Source of the DNA: Brevundimonas variabilis
GTDB lineage: Bacteria; Pseudomonadota; Alphaproteobacteria; Caulobacterales; Caulobacteraceae
Direction of reading: 5' to 3'
DNA length: 64,000 nt
NCBI RefSeq assembly: GCF_014199945.1
Contig: NZ_JACHOR010000003.1
Location: 1 to 64,000 of the forward strand
Of this stretch, positions 44,111 through 53,789 are shown in pieces. The position numbers and the translations under genes were made by a program. The notes under the pieces were generated by a model. The model worked only from the letters and a program-made list of their open reading frames with translations, did not search any database and had not been told where the DNA came from. The stretch's first letter is position 1; the number at the start of each line of letters is the position of its first letter.

Positions 44111-44842
44111 CTACTGCCGCCCGAACAGGACGTTGATGGTGACGCGTTGCCCCTCGACAGGGCGGCCAGATGCCGTCAACGGGGGCCGGTAGCGAAAGAA
44201 GCTCGCCGCCCTGAGCCCGGCCTCGCCGAAGCGATAACCCAGGGGCATCTCGCTGACGATTCGGCAGTCATCCAGTCTCTGATCGGCCAGGATGACGCAG
44301 TTCACGGCGGCTCGACCCGCCTGACGGGCCTGCCGCGCCTCTGGCGGCACGACGCTCAGGATCTCGCGCGGCGAGGCGCCGCGGATGATCAGGGGCGGTA
44401 TACCCCCTCGGCCGGGGCCGTCTCCGTCACCAACCCCGCTGCCGGTCCCTTCACCCACGCCGCCCTGGCCATGACCCAGAATTGGCGAGGCCGTTGGTGC
44501 CACGCCGATCACCATCGGCTGTTCCGGCGCAGGCGTCGGCGGGGCAATCACCTCTGGCTGTTCGACCGGGGCGAGCGCCGGTCGAACGATCGACGGAGCC
44601 GCCGGGGCTCCGCCGCCGGGTTCCGGCGTGACCGGTTCCAGCGTCGGCTCCGGCGGTGGAGGGGGCTGCAGAGGCGGCCTGAACAGCTCCACAGTGATGG
44701 GAGCCTGACTGACGAAGGCGTCGCGCGGGACCGTCGTCAGCCCGATCACGGCAAACAGTGCACCGTGAAGCGCCAGAACCCCGGCGACGGTCGCTGCACG
44801 GACAAGCCGGTGCCGATCTCGAGATGGTGAACCCCTGTCCAT
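44111..44842 (-). CDS. TonB-family energy transducer, 243 residues
   Basis: It has a short basic cytoplasmic tail, one membrane segment (VAGVLALHGALFAVIGLTTV), a Pro/Glu-rich periplasmic spacer (LQPPPPPEPTLEPVTPEPGG), a Gly-rich hinge and a C-terminal TonB-like domain (GRAAVNCVILADQRLDDCRI, GYRFGEAGLRAASFFRYRPP). TonB couples the proton-motive force via ExbBD to outer-membrane receptors. An in-frame ATG at 44860 has no ribosome-binding site; ATG 44842 has AGGCGGG close by and is taken with moderate certainty. It is upstream of and co-directional with the metalloprotease, in the adk-rpsM gap. Confidence 0.87.
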   Translation of the reverse strand: MDRGSPSRDRHRLVRAATVAGVLALHGALFAVIGLTTVPRDAFVSQAPITVELFRPPLQPPPPPEPTLEPVTPEPGGGAPAAPSIVRPALAPVEQPEVIAPPTPAPEQPMVIGVAPTASPILGHGQGGVGEGTGSGVGDGDGPGRGGIPPLIIRGASPREILSVVPPEARQARQAGRAAVNCVILADQRLDDCRIVSEMPLGYRFGEAGLRAASFFRYRPPLTASGRPVEGQRVTINVLFGRQ

Positions 44843-44900
44843 GACCCGCCTATAGGTCATGAAAACTGAACGCGTTGCACGCCCAGCCGTCAGGTTTCGT

Positions 44901-45470
44901 TCAGGCGGCGGCCTTCAGAGCGCCGTCGATGGCTGCGGCGACCGTTGCGATCGATCCCATGCCGTCAACTTCGGTCAGCAGCCCACGGTCAGCATAATAG
45001 GGCAACAGCGGTGCCGTATTGCGATTGTAGGCGTCGAGCCGGATCTTGAAGCTTTCCGGATTGTCGTCCGGGCGCCCCTGATCTGCGAACCGACCCGCCA
45101 CGCGTTCCAGCAGGGCGGCATCATCAACCTTCAGCCGCACGACGGCATCGATCTGTTTGCCAAGTGTCGCAAGCATGGCGTCCAGCGACTCTGCCTGGGC
45201 CAGGGTGCGCGGAAAGCCGTCGAAGATGGCCCCGCCGGCGTCCTCGGCCTCTTTCAGCCGGGCCTCGATCAGGGCGATGACAATGGCATCGCTGACCAGG
45301 TCGCCGCGAGACATGATCGCCTGGCACTCCTTGCCGAGATCGGACCCCGACGTGATCGCCTCGCGCAGCATGTCGCCCGTCGACAGCTGGACCATCCCCC
45401 GCTCTTCGACCAGCCGTTTGGCCTGGGTGCCCTTGCCCGCAGCGGGCGGCCCGAACAGGATCAGATTCAA
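44901..45470 (-). CDS. adk: Adenylate kinase, short form
   Basis: 189 residues: MNLILFGPPAAGKGTQAKRL (P-loop), STGDMLREAI, GFPRTLAQAE and FADQGRPDDNPESFKIRLD. The large zinc LID of the Gram-positive/long form is missing, as expected for the short alphaproteobacterial class. The enzyme interconverts AMP, ADP and ATP. It lies 66 bases downstream of secY in the spc operon. The usual next gene, rpsM, is displaced. Confidence 0.97.
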   Translation of the reverse strand: MNLILFGPPAAGKGTQAKRLVEERGMVQLSTGDMLREAITSGSDLGKECQAIMSRGDLVSDAIVIALIEARLKEAEDAGGAIFDGFPRTLAQAESLDAMLATLGKQIDAVVRLKVDDAALLERVAGRFADQGRPDDNPESFKIRLDAYNRNTAPLLPYYADRGLLTEVDGMGSIATVAAAIDGALKAAA

Positions 45471-45536
45471 AGGCTCGCCCTCCCAGACGGTGTGTGTATC
45501 AGGGTCAAGTAGCGCGAAGCGCGGTAGCCCAACAAG

Positions 45537-46931
45537 TCAGCGACGCGCCGGTGTCGGCGAGCCCCTGCCCGGTGTTCCACGCCCGCCTCGTCCCCGCAGC
45601 TTGGCCTTCTTGATCAGCCCCTCGTACTGGTGCGCCAGAAGTTGCGACTGGATCTGGGCCACAGTGTCCATCGTGACCGACACGACAATCAAGATAGACG
45701 TTCCTCCGAAATAGCCGACGCTCGGCATCTGGGCGATCAGGAACTCGGGCAGAAGACAGACAGCGGTGATGTAGGCGGCACCGATGACCGTCAACCGGGT
45801 CAGGACGTAGTCGAGATATTCGGCCGTACGCTTGCCCGGCCGGATCCCGGGCAGGAAGCCGCCGTACTTGCGCAGGTTCTCGGCGGTCTCTTCCGGGTTG
45901 AAGGTGATCGATGTGTAGAAGAAGCAGAAAAAGACGATCAGCAGGCCGTACAGGATCAGGAACAGCGGCTGACCATGGCTGAGCTGGGCCGTTACGGCCG
46001 GTAGCCAGGACATCCAGGTCGGCAGATCGGCATTGGCCGTCATCTGGGCCACGGTCGAGGGCAGCAGCAACAAAGACGAGGCGAAGATCGGCGGGATCAC
46101 CCCGGCGGTATTGACCTTCAGCGGCAGGAACGACCGCTCGCCTCCGGCCATGCGGTTGCCTTCCTGGCGCTTGGGATACTGGATCAGCAGGCGCCGCTGG
46201 GCGCGCTCCATGAAGACGATGAACACGACCACGGCAATCGCCATGGCAGCCACGAACAGCAGGGCAAAGGCCGAGATCTGGCCTTCCTGCGCAAGGCCGA
46301 ACATCCGCGCGATCGTCCCGGGCAGGACGGCCACGATGCCGGCGAAGATGATCAGCGAGATGCCGTTGCCGACACCACGGGCCGTCACCTGCTCACCCAG
46401 CCACATCAGGAACATGGTGCCGCCGGTCAGGCTGACGACGGTGGACACGATGAAGAAGATGCCCGGTGCATCGACCAGACCCGTCTGGGCATTCAGGCCG
46501 ACGGCAATACCGAACGACTGGGCCAGCGCCAGGAACACCGTCAGGTAACGGGTGTACTGGTTCAGCTGCTTGCGGCCGCTTTCGCCGCCTTCCTTCTTCA
46601 GCTTTTCCCAGGGCGGATACACCGCGCCCATCAGCTGGACGATGATCGACGCCGAGATATAGGGGGTCACGTTCAGGGCGAACACGGCCATCCGCTCGAC
46701 GGCACCACCCGAGAACATATTGAACATGTCCAGGATGCCGCGCTGGCCATCCGGGTTCTGGAAGAACGCCAGGAAGGCCTCGGAGTTGATCCCCGGGATC
46801 GGCACATAGGTCCCGATGCGGTAGACCAGCAGCGCACCCAGAGTGAAGAGCAGCCGCTTGTGAAGTTCGGTCGCCTTGGCGAACGAACCCATGTTCATAT
46901 TGGCGGCAAGTTGTTCGGCGGCCGAAGCCAT
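45537..46931 (-). CDS. secY: Protein translocase subunit SecY
   Basis: A 464-residue channel protein with ten membrane segments. It starts MASAAEQLAANMNMGSFAKA and has the plug/TM2 region RIGTYVPIPGIN, NMFSGGAVERMAVFALN and GKRTAEYLDYVLTRLTVIGA. It forms the SecYEG channel for secreted and membrane proteins. It is between rplO and adk. The 113-base rplO-secY gap holds a GC-rich hairpin. Confidence 0.98.
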   Translation of the reverse strand: MASAAEQLAANMNMGSFAKATELHKRLLFTLGALLVYRIGTYVPIPGINSEAFLAFFQNPDGQRGILDMFNMFSGGAVERMAVFALNVTPYISASIIVQLMGAVYPPWEKLKKEGGESGRKQLNQYTRYLTVFLALAQSFGIAVGLNAQTGLVDAPGIFFIVSTVVSLTGGTMFLMWLGEQVTARGVGNGISLIIFAGIVAVLPGTIARMFGLAQEGQISAFALLFVAAMAIAVVVFIVFMERAQRRLLIQYPKRQEGNRMAGGERSFLPLKVNTAGVIPPIFASSLLLLPSTVAQMTANADLPTWMSWLPAVTAQLSHGQPLFLILYGLLIVFFCFFYTSITFNPEETAENLRKYGGFLPGIRPGKRTAEYLDYVLTRLTVIGAAYITAVCLLPEFLIAQMPSVGYFGGTSILIVVSVTMDTVAQIQSQLLAHQYEGLIKKAKLRGRGGRGTPGRGSPTPARR

Positions 46932-47002
46932 ATGTCGTTACCCCGACTGATCAGAACGCGGTGCATCGGATATCGAATCCGGGCCCCGAGTGCAGATAGG
47001 CG

Positions 47003-47031
47003 AAGGGCGGCCTCTTAGCGAGACCGCCCTT
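47003..47031 (-). promoter_or_regulatory. Hairpin between rplO and secY
   Basis: Arms AAGGGCGG (47003-47010) and CCGCCCTT (47024-47031) with a 13-base loop lie 14 bases past the rplO stop. It is not followed by a clear T-run. It could limit read-through or stabilise the upstream mRNA. Confidence 0.45.
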
Positions 47032-47044
47032 CAAGCTTTCTTCG

Positions 47045-47638
47045 TTAGGCTTTCGCGGCCGTGCGCGTTGTGCGGGCCGAGATCTTGTTGGCGTCGCCAC
47101 GCGGAGCCTTGGGAGCCGGAGCCTTGCCCTTGGCAGCATTGCGCTTCTCGACAGCGGCAGCAGCCTTGGCTTCAGCCGCGATCCGCTGCTGGACGACCGA
47201 CCCGCCAGCGGCTTCAATCGCCTTCACGGCACCAGCCGACGCCGACCAGACGACCAGGTTCAGGGCCGACTTCAGCTCACCGGTGCCGAGGATGCGAACG
47301 CCATCCTTCACGCGACGGATCACGCCAGCGGCGACCAGGGCGTCGCCCTTGATCTCGCCCTTGATGTCCAGCTTGCCAGCGTCGATGGCGTCCTGCAGAC
47401 GCCACAGGTTCACTTCGGCCAGCTTGAGAGCATTGGCGTTGTTGAAGCCGCGCTTTGGCATCCGCATGTACAGCGGCATCTGGCCACCCTCGAACCCGCC
47501 GATGGCGACGCCCGAACGTGACTTCTGGCCCTTGACGCCGCGACCTGCGGTCTTGCCCTTGCCCGAGCCCGGGCCCCGTCCGACGCGCATACGCTTCTTG
47601 TGAGCGCCCGCGTTGTCGCGAATTTCGTTCAGTTTCAT
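47045..47638 (-). CDS. rplO: 50S ribosomal protein L15, with long C-terminal tail
   Basis: 197 residues against about 145-160 for most L15 proteins. The core is normal: [40 protein letters not shown] and [16 protein letters not shown]. The extra 40-50 residues ([20 protein letters not shown] onward, TTRTAAKA end) are Ala/Lys-rich and look disordered. The tail may be a lineage trait. It is located between rpmD and secY, with hairpins on both sides. Confidence 0.97.
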   Translation of the reverse strand: MKLNEIRDNAGAHKKRMRVGRGPGSGKGKTAGRGVKGQKSRSGVAIGGFEGGQMPLYMRMPKRGFNNANALKLAEVNLWRLQDAIDAGKLDIKGEIKGDALVAAGVIRRVKDGVRILGTGELKSALNLVVWSASAGAVKAIEAAGGSVVQQRIAAEAKAAAAVEKRNAAKGKAPAPKAPRGDANKISARTTRTAAKA

Positions 47639-47700
47639 GTGCCTGATCCTTTCGGGTGCTAGCGCCCGCTGCGAACAGCGAACTCGGCGTTAAAAACGAA

Positions 47701-47720
47701 GGGCCGCTTCTAGGCGGCCC
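47701..47720 (-). promoter_or_regulatory. Hairpin with T-rich tail between rpmD and rplO
   Basis: The arms GGGCCGC (47701-47707) and GCGGCCC (47714-47720) enclose TTCTAG. On the minus strand it is followed by TTCGTTTTT, so it resembles a weak intrinsic terminator inside the operon. A second hairpin, CGCCCTG (47745-47751) and CAGGGCG (47765-47771), sits just upstream. They may reduce expression of rplO, secY and adk relative to the upstream ribosomal genes. Confidence 0.5.
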
Positions 47721-47779
47721 CTGTCAGTCTTGCAATACGCGAGACGCCCTGATCCGGATCGGACCAGGGCGACTGCGGC

Positions 47780-47959
47780 TTACTTCTCGACGATCTCGGT
47801 CAGGTGGGCGACCTTGGCAATCATCCCACGAACCGAAGGCGTGTCTTCTAGCGTGGACTCACGGCCCATGCGGTTCAGACCCAGGCCCACCAGGGTGGCG
47901 CGCTGGTCATTCTTGCGGCGGATCGGCGATCCGGTCTGCTTGACGGTAACGGTGGCCAT
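47780..47959 (-). CDS. rpmD: 50S ribosomal protein L30
   Basis: A 59-residue gene read directly from the sequence: [20 protein letters not shown], then [20 protein letters not shown] and the end HLTEIVEK. Length and motifs are those of bacterial L30. It lies 2 bases from the rpsE stop. Confidence 0.97.
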   Translation of the reverse strand: MATVTVKQTGSPIRRKNDQRATLVGLGLNRMGRESTLEDTPSVRGMIAKVAHLTEIVEK

Positions 47960-47961
47960 GA

Positions 47962-48564
47962 TCAGGACTCCACGGCTTCTGGCGACGAGGCACCGTCGTT
48001 GCGGCGGCCCATCAGGTCAGCGACCTTCTTGCCACGCTTCGAGGCGACCTGACGCGGCGACGACTGGACCTTGAGGGCCTCGAACGTCGCACGGATCATG
48101 TTGTAGGGGTTGGACGAACCGCTCGACTTGGCCACGACGTCCTGGACGCCGAGGGTCTCGAGAACAGCACGCATCGGACCACCCGCGATGACGCCGGTCC
48201 CGGGAGGGGCAGCGCGCATCATGATCTTGCCGGCGCCCCAACGGCCGTTGCCGTCGTGGTGCAGGGTGCGGTTCTCGCGAAGCGGAACGCGGATCATGGT
48301 CTTCTTGGCTTCTTCGGTCGCCTTGCGGATGGCTTCCGGCACTTCGCGTGCCTTGCCGTGACCGAAACCGACGCGACCCTTGCCGTCCCCGACGACCATC
48401 AGGGCTGCGAAGGAGAAGCGACGGCCGCCTTTGACGGTGGCCGCGACGCGGTTGATGTGGACCAGTTTCTCGACGACGTCCGATTCCGGACCTTCGGGAG
48501 CGTTGCGGTTGTCACGACGATTGCGGTCGTTGCCGCCGCCGCCACGTTGGGGTGCTTGCGCCAT
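47962..48564 (-). CDS. rpsE: 30S ribosomal protein S5
   Basis: 200 residues. The core [40 protein letters not shown] and [20 protein letters not shown] is standard. A Gly/Arg/Asn-rich N-terminal extension ([20 protein letters not shown]) looks disordered. S5 affects decoding fidelity. It lies between rplR and rpmD. Confidence 0.99.
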   Translation of the reverse strand: MAQAPQRGGGGNDRNRRDNRNAPEGPESDVVEKLVHINRVAATVKGGRRFSFAALMVVGDGKGRVGFGHGKAREVPEAIRKATEEAKKTMIRVPLRENRTLHHDGNGRWGAGKIMMRAAPPGTGVIAGGPMRAVLETLGVQDVVAKSSGSSNPYNMIRATFEALKVQSSPRQVASKRGKKVADLMGRRNDGASSPEAVES

Positions 48565-48576
48565 GCGTCGCGTTCC

Positions 48577-48933
48577 TTAGAAATTCAGGCCGGCTTCACG
48601 CGCGGCTTCCGCCAGCGCCTTCACCCGACCGTGATAGATGTAGCCGCCGCGGTCGAACACGACGTCGGTGACGCCTTTTTCGATGGCGCGTTCAGCGACC
48701 AGCTTGCCGATGGCAGCCGCCGCTTCGACGTTCGATCCCTTGGAATCCTTGGCGGTTTCCAGCGAGGAGGCCGAGACGACGGTGACGCCCTTGAGGTCGT
48801 CGATGATCTGGGCCGAAATGTTCTTGTCCGAGCGATGCACGGAAAGACGCAGACGACCATTGCCGACAGCCTTGAGCCGGATGCGGTTGCGCTCGGTACG
48901 GCGCTTGGCGAGTTGTCGAAGAGAAAGAGCCAT
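48577..48933 (-). CDS. rplR: 50S ribosomal protein L18
   Basis: 118 residues: [39 protein letters not shown] and [21 protein letters not shown]18 binds 5S rRNA. It lies 12 bases from rpsE. Confidence 0.99.
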   Translation of the reverse strand: MALSLRQLAKRRTERNRIRLKAVGNGRLRLSVHRSDKNISAQIIDDLKGVTVVSASSLETAKDSKGSNVEAAAAIGKLVAERAIEKGVTDVVFDRGGYIYHGRVKALAEAAREAGLNF

Positions 48934-48935
48934 GA

Positions 48936-49469
48936 CTACTTCTTCTTGCCTTCCTTGCGACGGACCTTCTCACCCGAATACCGGACGCCCTTGCCCTTGT
49001 AGGGCTCCGGCGGACGCAGTTTGCGGATGGTGGCGGCCAGTTCGCCGACGACCTGCTTGTCGGCGCCGGAAATGTTGATCTCGGTCTGCTTGGGCACGCC
49101 GAAGGTGATGCCTTCGGGGGCCTTGATATCGACCTCGTGCGAGAAACCGAGTTGCAGGGTCAGGTCGTTACCCTTCAGGGCAGCGCGGTAACCCACGCCG
49201 ACCAGTTCCAGCTTGCGCGTGAAACCATCGGTGACGCCGACGACCATGTTGTCCAGAAGCGTACGCGACAGACCCCACATCGCGCGAGCGCGCTGGGTGT
49301 CTTCACGGGCAACCAGCGTCAGTTCGCCGTTTTCCTGCTTGACTTCAATCTCTTCGGCCACGGTCCAGGAGCGATCGCCCTTGGGACCCTTGACCGACAC
49401 GGTCTGTCCGTCGAGCGTGATGGTCACGCCTTTCGGAACAGCAATGGGACGTTTTCCAATACGGGACAT
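48936..49469 (-). CDS. rplF: 50S ribosomal protein L6
   Basis: 177 residues: [40 protein letters not shown] and [21 protein letters not shown]6 lies near the factor-binding region. The stop is 2 bases from the rplR start. Confidence 0.99.
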   Translation of the reverse strand: MSRIGKRPIAVPKGVTITLDGQTVSVKGPKGDRSWTVAEEIEVKQENGELTLVAREDTQRARAMWGLSRTLLDNMVVGVTDGFTRKLELVGVGYRAALKGNDLTLQLGFSHEVDIKAPEGITFGVPKQTEINISGADKQVVGELAATIRKLRPPEPYKGKGVRYSGEKVRRKEGKKK

Positions 49470-49470
49470 C

Positions 49471-49869
49471 TTAGTAGACCCTGCAGAGGACTTCGCCGCC
49501 GACGTTGGCGTCGCGAGCGGCAGCGTCAGACATGACGCCCTTCGAAGTCGAAAGAATCGAGATGCCGAGGCCGTTCTTGATCGGCTTCAGGTCGCTGATC
49601 GCCGAATAGACGCGGCGGCCCGGCTTGGACACGCGAGCGATCTCGGCGATGACGGGCTGGCCGTCGAAATACTTCAGCTCGATCTCGAACTGCGGGAATT
49701 CACCCGGGTTCTGAACCAGCGAATAGCCGCGGATGTAGCCTTCGTCCTGTAGCACGTCGAGGACGCGCTGGCGAAGACGCGAGGCGGGCGTAAGCACCTT
49801 GGACCGCTTGCGCATGTGCGCGTTGCGGATCCGGGTGATCATGTCACTGAGGGGATCGTTGATCATCAT
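49471..49869 (-). CDS. rpsH: 30S ribosomal protein S8
   Basis: 132 residues: [40 protein letters not shown] and the C-terminus [21 protein letters not shown]8 binds helix 21 of 16S rRNA; in Escherichia coli it represses the spc operon, which is not testable here. It is 1 base from rplF. Confidence 0.99.
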   Translation of the reverse strand: MMINDPLSDMITRIRNAHMRKRSKVLTPASRLRQRVLDVLQDEGYIRGYSLVQNPGEFPQFEIELKYFDGQPVIAEIARVSKPGRRVYSAISDLKPIKNGLGISILSTSKGVMSDAAARDANVGGEVLCRVY

Positions 49870-49884
49870 TGTGTGTCGCTCCCC

Positions 49885-50190
49885 TTACCAGCTGGACTTG
49901 GTCAGACCCGGGATCTGACCCAGGTTGCCGAGTTCACGCAGGGCGATACGGCTCATCTTGAGCTTGCGATAGAAGGCCCGCGGACGGCCCGTCACTTCGC
50001 AGCGGTTGCGGATACGGACGGCTGCCGAGTTACGCGGCAGTTCGGCCAGCTTCAGGCGAGCTTCGAAGCGCTCTTCCAGAGGCAGGCTCTCGTCGTTGGC
50101 GGTCGCCTTGAGGGCGGCCCGCTTTGCGGCATACTTCGCAACCAGGGCCTTGACGGCTTCGTTGCGGTTTACGGCGCTTTTCTTTGCCAT
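49885..50190 (-). CDS. rpsN: 30S ribosomal protein S14 (zinc-free form)
   Basis: 101 residues starting [20 protein letters not shown] and ending [13 protein letters not shown]. The CxxC zinc pairs of the short S14 form are absent, so this is the longer zinc-independent type. Its conserved block is [20 protein letters not shown]. Confidence 0.99.
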   Translation of the reverse strand: MAKKSAVNRNEAVKALVAKYAAKRAALKATANDESLPLEERFEARLKLAELPRNSAAVRIRNRCEVTGRPRAFYRKLKMSRIALRELGNLGQIPGLTKSSW

Positions 50191-50209
50191 TTTTCTTTTC
50201 CCTTCCCGC

Positions 50210-50773
50210 TCAGTTCTTCACGAACGGGAACTTGAACTCGGTCAGAAGCGCGCGGGCTTCGTCGTCAGTCCTGGCCGTGGTGCAGACGATGATGTCCATG
50301 CCCCACATCTGGTCGATCTGGTCGTAGTTGATTTCCGGGAACACGATGTGCTCCTTCAGGCCCATGGCGTAGTTGCCACGACCGTCGAAGGACGTCGGCT
50401 TCAGGCCACGGAAGTCCTTCACGCGCGGAAGGGCGATCGTGATCAGACGGTCCAGAAACTCGTACATCTGGTCGCCGCGCAAGGTGACCTTGCCGCCGAT
50501 GACCATGCCTTCGCGCAGCTTGAAACCGGCGATGGAGTTGCGAGCCTTGGTCGGAACCGGCTTCTGACCGGCGATGGCTGCCAGATCCTTGAGAGCCGCA
50601 TTGGCCTTCTTGGAATCAGCAACGGCCTCGCCGATACCCATGTTCAGCACGATCTTCTCGAGCTTGGGCATCTGCATCGGGTTGGTATAGCCGAACTTCT
50701 CGGCCATCACGCCCTTGATGCGGTCATTGTACTCGCTCTTCAGGCGCGGGGTGTATTTCTCGGTCGCGGCCAT
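50210..50773 (-). CDS. rplE: 50S ribosomal protein L5
   Basis: 187 residues, [40 protein letters not shown] and [21 protein letters not shown]5 binds 5S rRNA. Its ATG shares one base with the rplX stop (TGATG), implying coupling. Confidence 0.99.
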   Translation of the reverse strand: MAATEKYTPRLKSEYNDRIKGVMAEKFGYTNPMQMPKLEKIVLNMGIGEAVADSKKANAALKDLAAIAGQKPVPTKARNSIAGFKLREGMVIGGKVTLRGDQMYEFLDRLITIALPRVKDFRGLKPTSFDGRGNYAMGLKEHIVFPEINYDQIDQMWGMDIIVCTTARTDDEARALLTEFKFPFVKN

Positions 50774-51081
50774 CAGATGACGTCTCCCGTGGTCTTGGCG
50801 AAGCGAACCTTCTTGTCGCCTTCCATGCGGAAGCCGACGCGGCTCGCCTTGCCGTTGGCGTCGGCGATCGCGACGTTCGACAGGTGAAGCGTCGCTTCCT
50901 TGTTCTTGATGCCGCCCTGGGGGTCGGCTTGCGAAGGACGGGTGTGACGCTGGACCATGTTCACGCCCTGAACCAGGACGCGGTTTTCGGTCGGCAGCAC
51001 CTTGGTGACTTCACCAGTGCGGCCCTTGTCTTTCCCGGCCAGGACGACGACGCGGTCGCCCTTCTTGATCTTGGCGGCCAT
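50773..51081 (-). CDS. rplX: 50S ribosomal protein L24
   Basis: 102 residues, [20 protein letters not shown] (KOW motif), then [20 protein letters not shown] and [21 protein letters not shown]24 is an early 50S assembly protein. It is coupled to rplE by a one-base overlap and is 2 bases from rplN. Confidence 0.99.
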   Translation of the reverse strand: MAAKIKKGDRVVVLAGKDKGRTGEVTKVLPTENRVLVQGVNMVQRHTRPSQADPQGGIKNKEATLHLSNVAIADANGKASRVGFRMEGDKKVRFAKTTGDVI

Positions 51082-51083
51082 GA

Positions 51084-51452
51084 CTACAGAACCTCCGGAG
51101 CCAGCGAGATGATCTTCATGTGGTTCTTGGCGCGCAGTTCGCGGGGAACCGGGCCGAAGATCCGCGTGCCGACAGGCTCGTTCTGCTTGTTGACGATGAC
51201 GGCTGCCGACTTGTCGAAGCGGATGACCGAGCCGTCCTTGCGCTGGATGTCCTTGGCGGTGCGCACGACGATGGCGCGAACCACTTCACCCTTTTTGACG
51301 CGACCACGAGGAATGGCTTCCTTGACGGATGCCACGATCGTGTCGCCCACCGAGGCGTAGCGACGGCCTGCGCCGCCCAACACCTTGATGCACATGACCC
51401 GGCGAGCACCCGAATTATCGGCTACCTCCAGGTTAGTTTGCATCTGGATCAT
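51084..51452 (-). CDS. rplN: 50S ribosomal protein L14
   Basis: 122 residues, [40 protein letters not shown] and [21 protein letters not shown]14 forms an intersubunit bridge. It is 18 bases from rpsQ. Confidence 0.99.
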   Translation of the reverse strand: MIQMQTNLEVADNSGARRVMCIKVLGGAGRRYASVGDTIVASVKEAIPRGRVKKGEVVRAIVVRTAKDIQRKDGSVIRFDKSAAVIVNKQNEPVGTRIFGPVPRELRAKNHMKIISLAPEVL

Positions 51453-51470
51453 AGTGTCAGATCTTTCTGA

Positions 51471-51722
51471 TTACGACGCCGAAGCCGGGGTGTCCTTGGA
51501 CAGGACTTCCCAGCGCTTCAGCTTGGACTTGGGAGCGCATTCGACGATGCGAGCGACGTCGCCTTCCTTGAAGGCATTCGCCTCGTCGTGAGCGTGGTAC
51601 TTTTTGGACAGGCGCACGATCTTCTTCATGACCGGGTGCAGCAGCGTGCGTTGGACGACGACGACGACGGTCTTGTCGCCCTTGTCGGACACGACCACGC
51701 CTTCAAGAATACGTTTGGGCAT
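51471..51722 (-). CDS. rpsQ: 30S ribosomal protein S17
   Basis: 83 residues, [20 protein letters not shown], then [20 protein letters not shown] and [13 protein letters not shown] primary 16S-binding protein. It lies 9 bases from rpmC. Confidence 0.98.
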   Translation of the reverse strand: MPKRILEGVVVSDKGDKTVVVVVQRTLLHPVMKKIVRLSKKYHAHDEANAFKEGDVARIVECAPKSKLKRWEVLSKDTPASAS

Positions 51723-51731
51723 AGCGGTTCC

Positions 51732-51929
51732 TTACGAGGCCGAACGCTTCTCGCGCATAAGCGTCGAGATGCGAGCGATGTCTTTGCGCACTTCACCGAC
51801 CCGGTGAGTCTTTTCCATCTGACCGGTAGCGGCCTGGAAGCGCAGGTTGAACTGTTCCTTTTTGAGGGACAGCAGCTGGTCGCCCAGCTGGTCGGGAGTC
51901 TGGGCCCGAAGGTCAGCGATCTTGGTCAT
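51732..51929 (-). CDS. rpmC: 50S ribosomal protein L29
   Basis: 65 residues, [40 protein letters not shown] and [17 protein letters not shown]29 is located at the peptide exit. Its ATG overlaps the rplP stop (ATGA), the usual coupling in this operon. Confidence 0.99.
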   Translation of the reverse strand: MTKIADLRAQTPDQLGDQLLSLKKEQFNLRFQAATGQMEKTHRVGEVRKDIARISTLMREKRSAS

Positions 51930-52369
51930 GCAGCAACGTGCTCCACATGCGAGACGCCGGCATCGAGGCGGGTGACCACCTTGGTACGGACCGGCAGCTT
52001 GGCGGCACCCAGACGCAGCGCTTCGCGCGCAACATCATCAGCAACGCCGTCGATTTCGAACAGGATACGGCCCGGGTGGCAGCGCGCCGCCCAGTGATCC
52101 ACCGCGCCCTTGCCCTTGCCCATGCGGACTTCGGCAGGCTTGCCCGAGACGGGAACGTCCGGGAAGATGCGGATCCAGACGCGGCCCTGACGCTTCATTT
52201 GACGCGTGATCGCGCGGCGAGCCGCCTCGATCTGACGCGCCGTGATGCGCTCGGGCTCCAGGGTCTTCAGGCCATAGGACCCGAAGTTCAGCGAGAAGCC
52301 GCCCTTGGCAGCGCCGTGGATACGGCCCTTGAAGGCCTTGCGGTACTTGGTTTTCTTCGGTTGCAGCAT
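51926..52369 (-). CDS. rplP: 50S ribosomal protein L16
   Basis: 147 residues, [60 protein letters not shown] and [21 protein letters not shown]16 organises the A-site region of the 50S. It overlaps rpmC by 4 bases. Confidence 0.99.
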   Translation of the reverse strand: MLQPKKTKYRKAFKGRIHGAAKGGFSLNFGSYGLKTLEPERITARQIEAARRAITRQMKRQGRVWIRIFPDVPVSGKPAEVRMGKGKGAVDHWAARCHPGRILFEIDGVADDVAREALRLGAAKLPVRTKVVTRLDAGVSHVEHVAA

Positions 52370-52372
52370 GAC

Positions 52373-53125
52373 TTAGCCCTCACGCCCGCGACGCTGACCG
52401 CGGTCGTTACGACCGCCGCGATCACCACCACGGCCTTCGTTCGACGACGGACCGGCAGCTTCCTGGGCCCAGCGCTTGTCCTGCGCCATCGGATCGTGTT
52501 CCAGGACCTCACCCTTGAAGACCCAGACCTTCACACCGATGATGCCGTAGGTCGTCTTGGCCTGGATGAAGCCATAGTCGATGTCGGCACGCAGGGTGTG
52601 AAGCGGCACGCGACCTTCGCGGTACCATTCCATACGAGCGATTTCGGCACCGCCGAGACGACCCGAGACGTTGATCCGGACGCCCTTGGCACCCAGACGC
52701 ATCGCGGCCTGCATCGACCGCTTCATGGCGCGACGGAAAGCAATCCGGCGCTCCAGTTGCTGGGCGATGTTCTCGGCGATCAGCTGTGCATCGACTTCCG
52801 GCTTGCGGACTTCGACGATGTTCAGGTGAACTTCGCCTTCCGTACGAGCCGAGATGTCCTTGCGGAGCTTCTCGATGTCGGCGCCCTTCTTGCCGATCAC
52901 GACGCCCGGACGGGCGGCATAGATCGTGACGCGGCACTTCTTGTGGGGGCGCTCGATGATGATGCGCGAAACGCCGGCAGCATTCAGACGCTCCTTCAGC
53001 CACGTGCGCAGCTTCAGGTCCTGGTGCAGCAGACGGGCGTAGTCAGCCCCGCCGGCGAACCAGCGGCTGTCCCAGGTGCGGTTCACGCCGAGGCGGAAAC
53101 CGATCGGATTGATTTTCTGACCCAT
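52373..53125 (-). CDS. rpsC: 30S ribosomal protein S3
   Basis: 250 residues from ATG 53125 ([20 protein letters not shown]); the in-frame ATG at 53149 was rejected because it would extend into the rplV stop. KH domain [20 protein letters not shown] is intact. The C-terminal tail ([20 protein letters not shown]) is Gly/Arg-rich and disordered. S3 contributes to the mRNA entry helicase site. It precedes rplP. Confidence 0.98.
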   Translation of the reverse strand: MGQKINPIGFRLGVNRTWDSRWFAGGADYARLLHQDLKLRTWLKERLNAAGVSRIIIERPHKKCRVTIYAARPGVVIGKKGADIEKLRKDISARTEGEVHLNIVEVRKPEVDAQLIAENIAQQLERRIAFRRAMKRSMQAAMRLGAKGVRINVSGRLGGAEIARMEWYREGRVPLHTLRADIDYGFIQAKTTYGIIGVKVWVFKGEVLEHDPMAQDKRWAQEAAGPSSNEGRGGDRGGRNDRGQRRGREG

Positions 53126-53126
53126 A

Positions 53127-53507
53127 TCAGGCGGCCTCGCCGGCTTCACGGACCACGATGGTGATCTCGCTGAACGGTTTCAGGATACGCGACGAACGAC
53201 CACGAGCGCGGCTCGCGAAACGCTTCATCACCAGGTTCTTGCCCACGAAGGCCTCGGCAACGATCAGGTTGTCGATGTCCAGGTTGTGGTTGTTCTCGGC
53301 GTTCGAAACCGCCGAATACAGCACCTTGCGAACGTCGTCGGAGATACGCTTGCGCGAGAACTCCAGCTCGTTGAGGGCGCGCTGCACAGGCAGGCCACGG
53401 ATCGAGGCGGCGACCAGGTTCAGCTTCTGAGGGCTGATCCGGACGTTCACCAGCTTGGCACGGGCTTCGGTCAGGCCGACGCGGCGGGGATTGTTGGTCT
53501 TTGGCAT
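53127..53507 (-). CDS. rplV: 50S ribosomal protein L22
   Basis: 126 residues, [40 protein letters not shown] and [21 protein letters not shown]22 lines the exit tunnel; its hairpin region shows no obvious macrolide-resistance deletion. It lies 1 base from rpsC. Confidence 0.99.
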   Translation of the reverse strand: MPKTNNPRRVGLTEARAKLVNVRISPQKLNLVAASIRGLPVQRALNELEFSRKRISDDVRKVLYSAVSNAENNHNLDIDNLIVAEAFVGKNLVMKRFASRARGRSSRILKPFSEITIVVREAGEAA

Positions 53508-53508
53508 G

Positions 53509-53787
53509 TTACTTCCGCTTCGCCTTCTTGTCCGCGGCGTGGCCGGGGAACGAACGGGTGGGCGAGAACTCGCCCAGTTTCATGCCGACCATGTCCTCGT
53601 TCACGTGCACGGGAACGTGCTTGTGACCGTTGTGGACGCCGAACGTCAGACCGACGAACTGCGGCAGGATGGTAGAGCGGCGCGACCAGGTCTTGATCAC
53701 GTCCTTGCGGCCCGACGTCGAAACGGCGTCGGCCTTCTTGAGCAGATACCCGTCGACAAACGGGCCTTTCCAGGAGGAGCGGGCCAT
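53509..53787 (-). CDS. rpsS: 30S ribosomal protein S19
   Basis: 92 residues, [40 protein letters not shown] and [20 protein letters not shown]. It lies in the 30S head with S13. It is 2 bases from rplB. Confidence 0.99.
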   Translation of the reverse strand: MARSSWKGPFVDGYLLKKADAVSTSGRKDVIKTWSRRSTILPQFVGLTFGVHNGHKHVPVHVNEDMVGMKLGEFSPTRSFPGHAADKKAKRK

Positions 53788-53789
53788 CT

